Shown: positions 1 to 9,799, counted from the first letter of the stretch. The stretch: 64,000 nt of DNA from Vicinamibacterales bacterium (GCA_036504215.1 DASXVO010000033.1:85652-149651), one strand, 5' to 3'. A program made the numbers and translations. The notes: generated from the sequence alone by a model not told the origin.

Positions 1-86
1 ACGTCCAGTCGCCGGTCATTCTAATCCGGATCGCCGTTCCGTTCACTCGGGTTGGGGGAAGGAGCGTTGCACGAAAAGAGCGACGG

Positions 87-743
87 TCACTTCGTTCCGG
101 CGCGGAGTCCTGTCGGACAACTCACGCCGGTGCCGCCCAGACCGCAGTACCCGCCGGGGTTCTTGGCGAGGTATTGCTGGTGGTAGTCCTCGGCGTAGTA
201 GAACTCCGGCGCCGGCGCGATCTCGGTGGTGATGGCCGCATGGCCCGCCTCCGACAGGCGGCGCTGGTAGGCGTCGCGCGAGGCCGTCGCGGCCCGGAAC
301 TGCCCGTCGTCGAAGGCGAAGATTGCGGACCGGTACTGCGTGCCGATGTCGTGGCCCTGCCGCATGCCCTGCGTCGGATCGTGATTCTCCCAGAACGTGC
401 GGAGCACGTCTTCGTACGTCACTCGGGATGGATCGAACACGACGAGCACGACCTCGGCGTGACCGGTGCCTCCGCTGCACACCTCGCGGTACGTGGGATT
501 CGGCGTGAACCCGCCGGCGTAGCCCACGGCGGTCGTCACCACGCCCGGCAGTTGCCAGAACTTCCGTTCTGCGCCCCAGAAGCAACCCATGCCGAGGAGC
601 GCCCGCGCGGAGCCCGCCGGAAACGGTGGACGGAGGCCTGCGCCGTTGACGAAGTGTGCCTCCGGCACTTCCATCGGCTCCGATCGGCCGGGCAGCGCCT
701 CGCCCGGCGTCGGCATCCGCAGTTTCATCGATTCCAGTCCCAC
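87..743 (-). CDS. msrA: Peptide methionine sulfoxide reductase MsrA
   Basis: Reduces methionine-S-sulfoxide in oxidised proteins, using thioredoxin for recycling. The MsrA signature GCFWG is present with the catalytic cysteine at about residue 54, followed by the family blocks [27 protein letters not shown] and AEDYHQQYL, and a C-terminal GYCG that may supply a resolving cysteine. The reading frame is open to 830, but I prefer the GTG at 743 because AGGGAG sits about six bases upstream; this gives 218 residues. About 40 residues precede the catalytic domain, and I see no clear signal peptide. It is divergent from the HDOD gene at 842. The family assignment is secure; the start is a judgement. 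Confidence 0.93.
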   Translation of the reverse strand: MGLESMKLRMPTPGEALPGRSEPMEVPEAHFVNGAGLRPPFPAGSARALLGMGCFWGAERKFWQLPGVVTTAVGYAGGFTPNPTYREVCSGGTGHAEVVLVVFDPSRVTYEDVLRTFWENHDPTQGMRQGHDIGTQYRSAIFAFDDGQFRAATASRDAYQRRLSEAGHAAITTEIAPAPEFYYAEDYHQQYLAKNPGGYCGLGGTGVSCPTGLRAGTK

Positions 744-841
744 GGTCTTCTCCCTGCCGGCCCACTTCTGATGATAGCAAAGACCGGACGGCCGCTCTCG
801 ATTGACAGGACAGGCCGGGCGTGGTTTCATCAGCCATCCGT

Positions 842-2413
842 ATGGATCAGCCTCCCCCGCCTGCCGTGGAGCGCCTGCTGGCGGCCATCCGCAAGAGCGG
901 AGACTTCCCCGCCATGGCCCGGAGCATCGGCCTCATCAGCACGCTCACCGCGTCTGAAGCCACATCTTCCGGCCTGCTCGCCGACACGATCCTGCAGGAC
1001 TACGGCCTGACCCAGAAGGTCCTGCGGCTCGTCAATACGGCGGCGTTCGCGCAGTACGACGAGGTGACGACGATCACCCGCGCGGTGCTGCTGATGGGAT
1101 TCGACCGCGTCCGCAGCGTCGCGACCGGCCTGATGCTCTTCGAGCACCTGGCCAAGCACGCGCGCACGGCCAATCTGGCCGACGTCATGAACATGTCCTT
1201 CTACAGCGCGGTCCTCAGCCGGAACATCGCGGAGGACTCGGGCTTCGCGGATGGCGAGGAAGCGTTCATCAGCGCGCTGTTCCACAAACTCGGGCGGATC
1301 CTGGTCGCGTTCTATCTCCCGAAGGAATTCGCCGAGATCCAGGCGGGCGAGGCCGGAAAGGAACCGGCGACGATCCGGAGCGTGCTGGGGCTGTCGTACG
1401 AAGCGATGGGCATCGCCGTGGCGCAGGGTCTGAACCTGCCGGCGAAGCTCACGGAGAGCATGGTACGCGTGCCAGGCGATGCGTCCAGTCGCGTGCTGAG
1501 CCCGGGGGAACGCCTCGGCTGCCTGGCGACGCTGGCGAACGACATCACCGAAGTCCTGGCTGCGGATGCCGATCCGCACTTCAAGCAGGCCGAGATCGAA
1601 CGCCTGGTCGGCTCCTACGCCAAGGTGGTCAAGATCGGCAAGAAGATGGGCGACCTCATCGCCCGGTCGGTCAAGGAACTCAAGGAGTCGTCCTCGACCT
1701 TCAAGCTCGAGTTGCCGGGCAGCCGGTTCATCGCGGGGTTCGGGGAGATGCGCGCCAAGTCGGTCGTCTCGGCGGCCGGGCGCGCCGCGGGCTTTGCCGA
1801 AGCGTCGAGCGCCGGCGCGCTCGTGCCCGATGAGTCCGAGGACCCGTCCGGCTTGGTGGCTGGCCCGATGCAGCCTGAGACGATCCTCACCAAGGGCCTC
1901 CACGAAATCACCTCTCTGCTCGTCGCCGAATACACGCTGGACGATGTGCTGCGCGTGGTGCTCGAGACGATCTACCGTGCGCTTGGCGTCGAGAGAACGC
2001 GTGTGTACTTCCTGCTGAAGGATCCGTCGTTGTCCGTGGCGCGGTTCCGGTTCGGGTTCGGCCAGTCGGCCACCGAGATGAAGGGCTGGTTCGAGATTCC
2101 GATCTCCGGAAGCGAGGATCTGTTCAGTCTTGCGCTCACCGAGCAGAAGGACATCGTAGTCAAGGATGCGACGGCCATGGAGGTGCTGGCCGCGCTGCCC
2201 GATTGGTATACGCGCAACGGCGTCGCCGATCGCTATCTGGTGCTGCTGCCCCTGGTCGTCGATCAGAAGTCCGTCGGCCTCTTCTACGTGGACGGCGAGA
2301 AGGAAGTGCTGCCTCTGCTGACGCCGCCCGTGCTCAATTACCTGAAGGTGCTGCGCGGCCAGGTCGTCCTGGCCATCAGGCAGAAGGCCACCCGCGCCCC
2401 GGGACGACGGTAA
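842..2413 (+). CDS. HDOD-GAF signalling protein
   Basis: Predicted cytoplasmic regulatory protein of about 523 residues. The first ~200 residues match the HDOD fold, a catalytically dead relative of HD phosphohydrolases: they begin [12 protein letters not shown] and include [12 protein letters not shown] and [12 protein letters not shown], typical of this domain. Residues ~350-520 form a GAF-type sensor ([15 protein letters not shown], then RVYFLLKDP). No HD-GYP catalytic motif, kinase or receiver domain is visible, so it probably works through protein contacts. An in-frame GTG at 821 is the alternative start; neither start has a convincing ribosome-binding site. The ligand and partner cannot be read from the sequence. 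Confidence 0.8.
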   Translation: MDQPPPPAVERLLAAIRKSGDFPAMARSIGLISTLTASEATSSGLLADTILQDYGLTQKVLRLVNTAAFAQYDEVTTITRAVLLMGFDRVRSVATGLMLFEHLAKHARTANLADVMNMSFYSAVLSRNIAEDSGFADGEEAFISALFHKLGRILVAFYLPKEFAEIQAGEAGKEPATIRSVLGLSYEAMGIAVAQGLNLPAKLTESMVRVPGDASSRVLSPGERLGCLATLANDITEVLAADADPHFKQAEIERLVGSYAKVVKIGKKMGDLIARSVKELKESSSTFKLELPGSRFIAGFGEMRAKSVVSAAGRAAGFAEASSAGALVPDESEDPSGLVAGPMQPETILTKGLHEITSLLVAEYTLDDVLRVVLETIYRALGVERTRVYFLLKDPSLSVARFRFGFGQSATEMKGWFEIPISGSEDLFSLALTEQKDIVVKDATAMEVLAALPDWYTRNGVADRYLVLLPLVVDQKSVGLFYVDGEKEVLPLLTPPVLNYLKVLRGQVVLAIRQKATRAPGRR

Positions 2414-2437
2414 TCCGGCCCGGCACCCCACCACCAT

Positions 2438-2590
2438 GAGCACCTTCGGCATCGTCGGCACCGCGCGCACCCCTGGCACCCCCAGCACCTTCGGCACCGT
2501 CCGCACCTCCAGCACCCCCAGCACCCCCAGCACCTTCGGCACCGTCCGCACCCCCAGCACCCCCAGCACCTTCGGCACCTCCAGCACCTG
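2438..2590. repeat. 9-bp-period minisatellite upstream of pfkB
   Basis: C-rich array of degenerate nine-base units of the type CCCAGCACC and TTCGGCACC. The sub-motif AGCACCTTCGGCA recurs at 2484, 2529 and 2565, that is at spacings of 45 and 36, both multiples of nine. It fills the gap between the HDOD stop codon and the pfkB start and leaves no Shine-Dalgarno sequence before the pfkB ATG. Confidence 0.85.
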
Positions 2591-2596
2591 ATTCCC

Positions 2597-3466
2597 ATGT
2601 CCCTCCGCCTGCTGGTCATCGGTGACATCGCCTGGGATGTGCTCGTGCGGCCCGTCGCGGACTTCGTGTGGGGTGCGGACGTCTACGGGTCCGTGGACCT
2701 CCTGCCGGGAGGATCGTCGGCCAACGTGGCAGTGTGGGCGCACAGGCTGGGTGCGCACGTGACGCTGGTCGGCAAGGTCGGCCACGACCGCATGGGACAA
2801 CTGATGCGGGGCCATCTCGAGGACGAAGGGGTTGCGGAGCGCGTGGCGATGGTCCACGGCGAGACCACGCGCATCGGCGTCATCGTCCGGCCCGACGGGG
2901 AGCATGCGTTCGTCACCGATCACACGCACCCGCTCCATGTCGAGGCGACCGATCTGCCGCTCGCGATGCTCGACCGCACCGATGTCGTCTTCCTGAACGG
3001 CTACTCGGTGTTCATGGCGCGGTCGGCGTCCTTCGCCAGACCGCTGTTCGACGAGGCGCGGAGGCGCGACATCCCGGTGGCGTTCGATCCCTCATCCGCC
3101 AGCCTGATCGGCGTGTACGGCGCCGCCCGCCTGCTCGACGAACTCGGCGCGCTCGACGTCCTCCTCGCCAACGAGGACGAAGCCCGCGCACTGGCGCCTG
3201 GCCAGCCGGCCGTGTCACTCCTGTCGCGGGCGCGGCTCGTCGTGATCAAGCAGGGCGGCCTGGGCGCGACCGCGATCGGGGCGACCGGCACCACCACGGC
3301 GCCTGCCGAGTCGATCAGCGCGGTGGACACGACGGGCGCCGGCGACGCGTTCGACGCCGCGTTCCTCGTGGAGTACGGGCAGCACGGAAACCTCGACGTG
3401 GCTCTCGCCGCCGCCAACCATCTCGGCGCCCGCGTCGCCTCGCGCCTCGGCGCCCAGACGTTGTAG
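2597..3466 (+). CDS. PfkB-family carbohydrate kinase
   Basis: Cytoplasmic kinase of the ribokinase/PfkB superfamily that phosphorylates a sugar or nucleoside hydroxyl with ATP. The N-terminal signature around PGGSSANVAVWAHRLGA and the C-terminal signature DTTGAGDAFDAAF, which carries the catalytic aspartate and anion hole, are both intact. The length of 289 residues is normal for ribokinase-like enzymes. The ATG has no ribosome-binding site because the minisatellite abuts it; translation might be coupled or unusual. The substrate cannot be assigned: ribose, fructose, adenosine-like and 2-keto-3-deoxygluconate kinases share these motifs, and no pathway neighbours help. Confidence 0.85.
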   Translation: MSLRLLVIGDIAWDVLVRPVADFVWGADVYGSVDLLPGGSSANVAVWAHRLGAHVTLVGKVGHDRMGQLMRGHLEDEGVAERVAMVHGETTRIGVIVRPDGEHAFVTDHTHPLHVEATDLPLAMLDRTDVVFLNGYSVFMARSASFARPLFDEARRRDIPVAFDPSSASLIGVYGAARLLDELGALDVLLANEDEARALAPGQPAVSLLSRARLVVIKQGGLGATAIGATGTTTAPAESISAVDTTGAGDAFDAAFLVEYGQHGNLDVALAAANHLGARVASRLGAQTL

Positions 3467-3555
3467 CGTTCGCCGTCATCCAACACAGAGATCGCGGAGG
3501 ATCGCCGTTGAATACGCCTCGGCGGGCTCTGCGCGCTCTGTGTCGAATCCTCCGA

Positions 3556-4812
3556 TCACTCGTATCGCAGCGCTTCGATCGGGTCGAGGCGGGAGGCGCG
3601 GAGGGCGGGCCAGAGACCGCTGATCAGGCCGGTCACCGAGAGGATGGTGGTTGCCGTGACGAGAATCGCCGGGGAGAGGATCAGGTGGATGTCGGTCGAG
3701 CGAGACGCGTCGCCGATCAGGCTCGCGATGAACGGCAGGACACCGACCGCTTTCACGATCGCGCAGGAGAGCACGATGCCGGCCAGGCCGCCGGCGAATG
3801 TGATGGCGATGCCTTCGAACAGGAACTGCGCGAGGATGTGGCCGCGGCGCGCGCCGAGCGCCTTGCGGACACCGATCTCGCGGGTCCGCTCCTGCACCGA
3901 CACCAGCATGATGTTCATCACGCCGACCCCGCCAATCATGAGCGTCAGCGTCCCGATGAACAGCAGGACGACCATGAGGCCTCCCGCCATGCCGTCGACG
4001 ATGGCCATGATATCGGCGCTCGAGTCGATGCGCAGCGCCCGCTCGTCGCGTGCGTCGAACCGGTGCCGCAGCGCCAGCACCTCGCGGACCTGCTTCTCGG
4101 CGATGTTCTGCTGATCCGGCCGGACGGCCTGGTACACGAGATAGTCGAGGTACTCCTGCGCGAACATCGACTTCATCGTCGTGTGCGGGATGAACACGGA
4201 CATCGAGTCGGGCCAGAAGTACGACGACAGCTGGGCCTTCTGCGCGAGCACGCCGACGACCTCGAACGACAGCCCGCCGATGCGGATGACCTGCCCGACC
4301 GGCGGGATGTTGCTGAACAGCTTCTTTGCAACATCCGTCCCGACGAACGCCACGCGGCGGTGCTTCTCGCAATCCTCGTCGTTGATGAACCGGCCGTTAC
4401 CCGCCGTCTCCGAGCGCATCACGCCATACTCCGGCGCCACGCCGCGCACGCCGGCCGTCGTCGATCGCGTCCCATAGATGAGCGGCAGCGACTCGAGGTA
4501 CTCGGGGCTCGCGTACTTGACCGTGCCGAGTTCGCGCAACGCCTCGACGTCTTCCACCTTCAGGAAGATCCGGCGTCCGGCCCGCTCGCCGCCCACCTGT
4601 GTGCTCGTCTGGCCGCCGCGCATCCGCGCGGTGCCGTCCGAGATTGCGTTCCGGAACCCGACGACGAGCGCGGTTCGGAAACCCTGCCCGTACGCCATCA
4701 GGATGACGACGGTGACGATGCCCCAGGCGATGCCGAGCATGGTGAGGCCGGCGCGAAACCGGTGGTCGCGAATCGCCGCCGCCGCCTGGAGCATAACTTC
4801 CTTGAGGAGCAT
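3556..4812 (-). CDS. MacB-type ABC transporter permease (second of pair)
   Basis: Inner-membrane permease of 418 residues with the MacB_PCD plus FtsX layout: an N-terminal membrane helix (AGLTMLGIAWGIVTVVILMAYG), a large periplasmic domain of about 220 residues, then three C-terminal helices containing the family block GGVGVMNIMLVSVQERTREIGVRKALGA. The gene ends with the typical PIEALRYE. It lies 15 bases downstream of the preceding permease gene, so the two are co-transcribed, and the adaptor lies just upstream. No ATPase domain is fused and none is encoded nearby. It is presumably half of a heterodimeric permease for efflux or lipoprotein-type substrates; the cargo is unknown. Confidence 0.88.
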   Translation of the reverse strand: MLLKEVMLQAAAAIRDHRFRAGLTMLGIAWGIVTVVILMAYGQGFRTALVVGFRNAISDGTARMRGGQTSTQVGGERAGRRIFLKVEDVEALRELGTVKYASPEYLESLPLIYGTRSTTAGVRGVAPEYGVMRSETAGNGRFINDEDCEKHRRVAFVGTDVAKKLFSNIPPVGQVIRIGGLSFEVVGVLAQKAQLSSYFWPDSMSVFIPHTTMKSMFAQEYLDYLVYQAVRPDQQNIAEKQVREVLALRHRFDARDERALRIDSSADIMAIVDGMAGGLMVVLLFIGTLTLMIGGVGVMNIMLVSVQERTREIGVRKALGARRGHILAQFLFEGIAITFAGGLAGIVLSCAIVKAVGVLPFIASLIGDASRSTDIHLILSPAILVTATTILSVTGLISGLWPALRASRLDPIEALRYE

Positions 4813-4827
4813 CGGATCTCTCTCGCC

Positions 4828-6135
4828 CTACATCTCGTACCGCAGCGCCTCGATCGGCGTCAGCGCCGCCGCGCGCCGCGCCGGATACGTGGACGCCGCG
4901 ACGCCAATCAGCGTCAGCACGCCGATGGCCAGGACCGTGGTCTGCCAGGTCGTCACCATCCCGGAGAAGCGTTCGGGCATCGGCGCCAGGTTGACCAGCG
5001 CACACAGCCCGTATCCGACCGCGTACCCCATGACGCCGCTCAACAGCGTCAACGAAAAGCCCTCGCTGAAGAACTGCCACTGCACATTCCGCGAGGTGGC
5101 GCCTGTCGCCTTTCGGATCCCGATTTCTCTCGTGCGCTCCTTCACGGCCACCAGCATGATGTTCATGACACCGATGCCGCCGAGCGCGAGCGTGATGAGG
5201 CTGACCCACACGAAGAAGGTGTGCATCGCCCCGATCATCTTCCCGAACATCACCGACTCGATGGCGGTGTTCCACATCGAGAGCGCTTCGGGGTCGCCCG
5301 GATCGAAACCGTGGCGCGGCCCGAGCACCGACCGGATGTCGGTTTCGACCGGACCCTGTGCCTCGAGGCCGAGAAACCCGCCGATGCCCTCCCGTTCGAG
5401 CCACTCCTGCAGCTGCCTGGCCACCTCGGCGCGCGGCGCGGCGATGATGGCCGACAGCGAGTCCGCGGTGCTGCCGTTCGTCGTCATCGGGAAGTCGGCG
5501 CGCGCGGCTTCGTACGGGAGGAAGAGCCGTTCGTTGTCGGCACCGGTGTAGTTCGAGTCCTGGTCCTTCTTCCGGATGCGCCCGATCACGGTATACGGGA
5601 TGCCGTTCAGGCTGAGTTCACTGCCCACCGGGTCGCGCTCGGCGAACAGCTGCCGGGAGGCCTCCGACCCGATGACCAGCACGCGGCGTCCCTCGTGACA
5701 GTCCATCTCGGAGATGAGGCGCCCGCGGTCCACCTCGATCGTCCGCATCCGCTGAAACGACGGCCAGATACCGCTCAATTGGAGCGTGCTCGCGTTGAAG
5801 GGACTCTTCGCCTTCACCGCACCGCGCATCAGCTCCGGTGACACGTCCTCGAGCAGCCGCGAGCGTTCGGCCAGCAGGCGAACGTCCTGGATATCGAGAC
5901 GAATCGTCCGGCCGGCGCGCGCGCCACCCGCCTGCATCGCCGTCCGGCCGTTCCGGATGATGACGACGTTCCTGCCGAGTTCCTCGAGGACGTGCTGGTT
6001 TCCGCGCTGGAACCCTTCGCCGACCGCCGACAGCAGCACGATGGAGATCACGCCCCACATGATCCCGAACATCGTGAGGAAGCTGCGCAGCTTGTTGGCT
6101 GCCAGGTTCGACCAGGTCTGACGAAGGAGTTCCAT
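4828..6135 (-). CDS. MacB-type ABC transporter permease (first of pair)
   Basis: Second permease of 435 residues with the same layout: one N-terminal helix (SFLTMFGIMWGVISIVLLSAVGEGFQ), a periplasmic MacB_PCD domain and three C-terminal helices with GGIGVMNIMLVAVKERTREIGIRKATGA. It ends in IEALRYEM. Its similarity to the gene at 3556-4812 suggests an old tandem duplication that now forms a heterodimer. It follows the MacA-like adaptor gene by about 50 bases. Known MacB proteins carry an N-terminal nucleotide-binding domain; here it is absent, so the ATPase must be supplied from elsewhere in the genome. Confidence 0.88.
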   Translation of the reverse strand: MELLRQTWSNLAANKLRSFLTMFGIMWGVISIVLLSAVGEGFQRGNQHVLEELGRNVVIIRNGRTAMQAGGARAGRTIRLDIQDVRLLAERSRLLEDVSPELMRGAVKAKSPFNASTLQLSGIWPSFQRMRTIEVDRGRLISEMDCHEGRRVLVIGSEASRQLFAERDPVGSELSLNGIPYTVIGRIRKKDQDSNYTGADNERLFLPYEAARADFPMTTNGSTADSLSAIIAAPRAEVARQLQEWLEREGIGGFLGLEAQGPVETDIRSVLGPRHGFDPGDPEALSMWNTAIESVMFGKMIGAMHTFFVWVSLITLALGGIGVMNIMLVAVKERTREIGIRKATGATSRNVQWQFFSEGFSLTLLSGVMGYAVGYGLCALVNLAPMPERFSGMVTTWQTTVLAIGVLTLIGVAASTYPARRAAALTPIEALRYEM

Positions 6136-6186
6136 ATGGACTCGGGCTTTCGACTCTGTGCCGGACGAGGACCGACGGACCCTGCG

Positions 6187-7386
6187 TTACTGCAGGATCA
6201 CGCGATCCCCGGCCGCGAGCCCCTTGACCACCTCGGTCCTGGTACCGTTGCTGACGCCGAGCGTCACGGCCACGCGCTCGCGACCGGTCTTCGTGCCGGC
6301 GGCAACCTTCTCGGCGTACGCATTCCGCTTGGCGTCGTAGATCACGGCGCGCTCGGGCACGATGAGCGTGCGCTTGTGCTCCTCGAGGACGATCTCCGCG
6401 TTCGCCGTCATGTTGGCGCGCAGTTCGCCCGACCCGTTGTCGATCGACACCCGCACCTCGAAGTTCACGACGTTGTCCTTCTCGACGCCCATCGGGGCGA
6501 TCTGCGTGACCTTCCCCTCGAACTGGCGATCCTTGAACGTCTCCACCTTGATGCGCGCCGGCTGTCCGAGGCGGACCAGGCCGATGTCCGCCTCGTCCAC
6601 CTTGCCCTTGACGTACACCCTGCCGATGTCGCCCAGCACCATCACGAGCGTGGCCGAGGAGCCGAGGTTGAGGATCGAAGACACGGGGCTGCCGATCTCG
6701 ATGTCCCGCGACAGGACCGTGCCGTTGATGGGCGACCTGATGGTCGCGTTGGTCAACTCCTCTTCCGTCCGGTCCACCGTCGCCTGCGCCTGCGCGACGG
6801 TGGCCCGCGCCTGGGCGACGCGAGCCTCGCTCACGCCGAGCTGCGACTTCGCGGCCGCCTGCTTGTTGGACGCCTGGTCCAGCGCGTTTCTCGCATCGTC
6901 CAGATTCTGCGGTGAGATGAGTTTCTCGCGGGCGAGTTGGTCGGCACGCTCCAGGTTGCGTTTGGCGAACAGCACCTCGGGGCCGGCTGCCTCGATCCGG
7001 TTCTTCGCGAGCTCCGCCTCGGCAGCCTTCAGATTGGCCTGCGCGCCGGTGAGCGCGGCACGCGACTCGCGGAGCCGGGCGGCCAGGTTGTCGCGGTCCA
7101 GCTCGGCCAGGATTTGCCCCTCGCGCACGACATTGCCGACCTCGACCTTCAGTTCCTTGATGATGCCGTTCGCCTTCGACTTGATCTCGACCTTGGTAAT
7201 CGGCTCGACCTTGCCGGTTGCGACAACCGACCGCGCGAGATCGCCGCGCTCCACGGTCGCGAGACGGGCAGGATCGACTGCGGTCGCCGGACGGGCGAGA
7301 ACCGTGTACCCGAACGTGCCGACAATGCCGAGCGTGACCACGATCACGCCAATCCACACCACCCTGCGTCGCTTTGGCATCGCCAT
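6187..7386 (-). CDS. MacA/HlyD-type periplasmic adaptor
   Basis: Membrane-fusion protein of 399 residues that would bridge the two downstream permeases to an outer-membrane channel. An N-terminal membrane anchor (VWIGVIVVTLGIVGTFGYTV) is followed by the split lipoyl half-motifs (VVATGKVEPITKVEIKSKANG and TNATIRSPINGTVLSRDIE). Between them lies a coiled-coil hairpin rich in Ala, Gln and Glu (about residues 100-180), then beta-barrel and membrane-proximal domains. The start at 7386 is chosen because GGGAGG lies eight bases upstream; the open frame extends to 7833 but that part has no family resemblance. It is the first gene of a three-gene minus-strand operon. Confidence 0.9.
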   Translation of the reverse strand: MAMPKRRRVVWIGVIVVTLGIVGTFGYTVLARPATAVDPARLATVERGDLARSVVATGKVEPITKVEIKSKANGIIKELKVEVGNVVREGQILAELDRDNLAARLRESRAALTGAQANLKAAEAELAKNRIEAAGPEVLFAKRNLERADQLAREKLISPQNLDDARNALDQASNKQAAAKSQLGVSEARVAQARATVAQAQATVDRTEEELTNATIRSPINGTVLSRDIEIGSPVSSILNLGSSATLVMVLGDIGRVYVKGKVDEADIGLVRLGQPARIKVETFKDRQFEGKVTQIAPMGVEKDNVVNFEVRVSIDNGSGELRANMTANAEIVLEEHKRTLIVPERAVIYDAKRNAYAEKVAAGTKTGRERVAVTLGVSNGTRTEVVKGLAAGDRVILQ

Positions 7387-7606
7387 ACCCGGAACCTCCC
7401 GCAAGCGCAGGCGGCCTGCGCCGTGAAACACACGCGTCCGCTCTGCTTCTCCATACGCACGCGGCGAGAACAGGGTTCCATTTCCGTGCCCGCGTGGCAG
7501 CCGGGCCCGCGGCGTGGTAAGGTAGTGGGTATAACTCACAATTGAGAGCTCGCCGGGGGCCATCGCGGTCCGCCGGCCCAGGGCTCGTTCAGGAGATGGT
7601 GTCAGG

Positions 7607-7921
7607 ATGGCGAAGAGCAGCAACGGGAGCAGCACCAACGGAGAACCCAAGGCCCGCCGTGCGCCGGAACGACGGCGAAGCACCAAACCCACCGCGAAGG
7701 CGGCCTCCCAGGCGCCCGACATGGCGCGATCGCAGGAACCGAGTGGCCAGCCGATCGAAAGCCCGGCGAGATCCCTGGAAGGTGTCGGGCACACGCCTGC
7801 TCCGGAAGAGGTTCGCCGGCGAGCGTACGACATCTACGTCCGGCGCGGACAGGGAGACGGGCGGGACCTGGACGATTGGTACGAAGCCGAACGCCAGCTG
7901 ATGGAACGCCGACACCACTAA
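7607..7921 (+). CDS. DUF2934 small protein
   Basis: Protein of 104 residues. The first ~65 residues are a low-complexity Ser/Arg/Pro/Ala stretch, probably disordered and basic. The last ~35 match DUF2934: RRRAYDIYVRRG, then DLDDWYEAERQLM. DUF2934 proteins are small, abundant in Acidobacteria and some Proteobacteria, and have no known biochemical role. The stop codon overlaps the convergent universal stress gene by four bases. The GGAG upstream is rather far (about 14 bases) from the ATG. Confidence 0.8.
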   Translation: MAKSSNGSSTNGEPKARRAPERRRSTKPTAKAASQAPDMARSQEPSGQPIESPARSLEGVGHTPAPEEVRRRAYDIYVRRGQGDGRDLDDWYEAERQLMERRHH

Positions 7922-8358
7922 ACGGTCCGCGGACTCCCTTTTGCCCGCAGGAGTAGCACCGGCATCCGAACGCGATGGCGGACGTGGTCTACGGTCTGCC
8001 CGTGGATCACGTCGCTCACGCCGCGGTGGCCGTGTGTCGCCATCGCAATCAAATCGACGCTCTTCTCCTCGGCGACGCGGCAGATCTCCTTCGCCGGATC
8101 GCCCATGGCCAGCAGCGCGTCCACCTCGAGGCCCTCGGCCGTGAGCTGTGCCTGCACGCGCCCGAGGTACGCGCGGTCCTCCTGCATCTCCTCGGATTCG
8201 CGCAAGTTCAGCTCGTCGTAGTGGCGCGCCGCCCATCCGTCCGCCACGTGCACGAGCAGCAGCCGCGCCCCGGTCAGTTTCGCAAGCGGCGCCACGTGCT
8301 CGACGATTGTCTGATCGGCGTCCGAGTTCTCGATTGCCACGAGGATGTGTCGGTACAT
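7918..8358 (-). CDS. Universal stress protein (UspA family)
   Basis: Cytoplasmic protein of 146 residues with the Usp fold: HILVAIENSD at the N-terminus, the central MATHGHRG motif, and the C-terminal VDHVRHRVRMPVLLLRAK. The ATP-binding G-2x-G-9x-G-S/T pattern is only partly kept after MATHGHRG (HGQTVDHV), so nucleotide binding is plausible but uncertain. Its ATG begins directly after the TAG of the Nramp gene, a back-to-back arrangement that implies co-transcription. Nramp-Usp pairs are seen in other bacteria, where a link to metal or envelope stress is suspected. Confidence 0.9.
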   Translation of the reverse strand: MYRHILVAIENSDADQTIVEHVAPLAKLTGARLLLVHVADGWAARHYDELNLRESEEMQEDRAYLGRVQAQLTAEGLEVDALLAMGDPAKEICRVAEEKSVDLIAMATHGHRGVSDVIHGQTVDHVRHRVRMPVLLLRAKGSPRTV

Positions 8359-9711
8359 CTAGAACCACCCTCTCACGGTTTCCCACAACAGCCAGGCGTT
8401 CAGCAGGGTGATCAGGGCGGCGCACGGCCACGCAATCAGCTTCAACCATGGGCCAATCGCCAGCTTCCCCATGCGGCGCCGGTCGCTCACGAACAGGATC
8501 AGCGGGATCACGGCAAACGGCAACTGCAGACTGAGGATGACCTGGCTGAAGATCAGCAGGCTCCCGCTGGCGCGCTCGCCGAAGAGGATGACCGTCATCA
8601 ACGCCGGAATGATGGCCACCAGCCGCGTGATCAGCCGCCGCAGCCAGGGCCGCATGCGGAAGTTGAGAAACCCTTCCATCACGATCTGTCCGGCCAGCGT
8701 GCCGGTCAGCGTTGCGTTCTGCCCGGAGAACAGCAGCGCGAGCGCGAACACCGTGGAGGCCACCGTCGTGCCGAGCAGCGGCGTCAGCAGCTTGTAGGCG
8801 TCAGAGATGTCCGCTACGTGCTCGTAGCCGGTTCCGTGGAACGTCGCGGCGGCGACGACGAGGATCGCGCCGTTGATGAACAGCGCCGAGGTGAGCGCGA
8901 CCGTCGAGTCGAGGCTCGCGAACGAGACCGCCTCGCCCCGGCTCTCCTGCGAATCGCCATACTGGCGCGTCTGCACGATCGACGAGTGCAGGTACAAATT
9001 GTGCGGCATCACCGTCGCGCCGAGGATCCCGACGGCAATGTAGAGCATCTCCCGGTCCCGAAACAGCTGCGTCGTCGGCAGGAGGCCTCGGGCGACCGCG
9101 ACGAGATCCGGCTTCGAGAAGAACAGCTCGACCGCGAAGGCCCCGGCGATGCCGGCGATGAGCAGCACGACGAGGCCCTCGACGTATCGGAAGCGATGGT
9201 GCTGGAGGTAGAGAACGATCAGGACGTCGGCCGACGTGAGACAGACGCCGACCGCCAGCGGGAGGCCGAACAGCAGGTTCAGCGCGATGGCCGAGCCGAT
9301 GACCTCGGCGAGGTCCGTCGCCGCAATCGCAATCTCGGCCAGGCCCCACAGCAGCAGCGTCGTCCGGCGGCTGAAGTGGTCGCGGCAGGCCTGCGCGAGG
9401 TCGCGGCCGCTCGCGATGCCGAGGCGGGCGGCGAGCGCCTGCAGCAGGATCGCGAGGAGGTTCGAGGCGAAGACGACGCAGAGCAGCGCGTAGCCGAAGC
9501 GGGCGCCGCCGGCGATGTCGGTCGCCCAGTTGCCGGGGTCCATGTAACCAACGGCGACCAGGTAGCCCGGACCCGAGAACGCCAGCAACTTCCGCCAGAA
9601 ACCCGCACCAGCGGGAACGGCGATCGTGCCATGCACTTCCGGCAGGCTGACCTCGCCTGCTGAGACGTGCGACGTCAGTGGACGGTCGCCAGGAGAGGGA
9701 GAGGAGGCCAC
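8359..9711 (-). CDS. mntH: Nramp-family divalent metal transporter
   Basis: Inner-membrane Mn2+/Fe2+:H+ symporter of about 450 residues with 11 predicted helices. The two metal-site motifs of the family are present: DPGN in the first helix (GYMDPGNWATD) and MPHN in helix six (VMPHNLYLHSS). The open frame runs to 9876, but the upstream ~55 residues are not hydrophobic or conserved and overlap a TPR-gene wreck. GTG at 9711 is my preferred start although its ribosome-binding site is weak; a slightly later start is possible. It is followed without a gap by the universal stress gene. No MntR or Fur site could be recognised. Confidence 0.9.
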   Translation of the reverse strand: MASSPSPGDRPLTSHVSAGEVSLPEVHGTIAVPAGAGFWRKLLAFSGPGYLVAVGYMDPGNWATDIAGGARFGYALLCVVFASNLLAILLQALAARLGIASGRDLAQACRDHFSRRTTLLLWGLAEIAIAATDLAEVIGSAIALNLLFGLPLAVGVCLTSADVLIVLYLQHHRFRYVEGLVVLLIAGIAGAFAVELFFSKPDLVAVARGLLPTTQLFRDREMLYIAVGILGATVMPHNLYLHSSIVQTRQYGDSQESRGEAVSFASLDSTVALTSALFINGAILVVAAATFHGTGYEHVADISDAYKLLTPLLGTTVASTVFALALLFSGQNATLTGTLAGQIVMEGFLNFRMRPWLRRLITRLVAIIPALMTVILFGERASGSLLIFSQVILSLQLPFAVIPLILFVSDRRRMGKLAIGPWLKLIAWPCAALITLLNAWLLWETVRGWF

Positions 9712-9799
9712 CCCGGCATTTTCGCACCGATCGGGGCGTGGAGCGAGGGAACTGGAGACAGGAGCCAGGAGGCGGGAGGCAGCAGTCAGAACGCGCCGC

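Noticed and set aside
2668..5841. Very long plus-strand open frame (over 1000 codons) across pfkB and the permeases
   Set aside because: It runs antisense or out of frame to well-supported genes, is full of Arg/Ala/Gly/Asp and has no domain resemblance; typical high-GC shadow.
7975..9663. 562-codon plus-strand open frame opposite uspA and mntH
   Set aside because: Antisense to two genes with clear family motifs.
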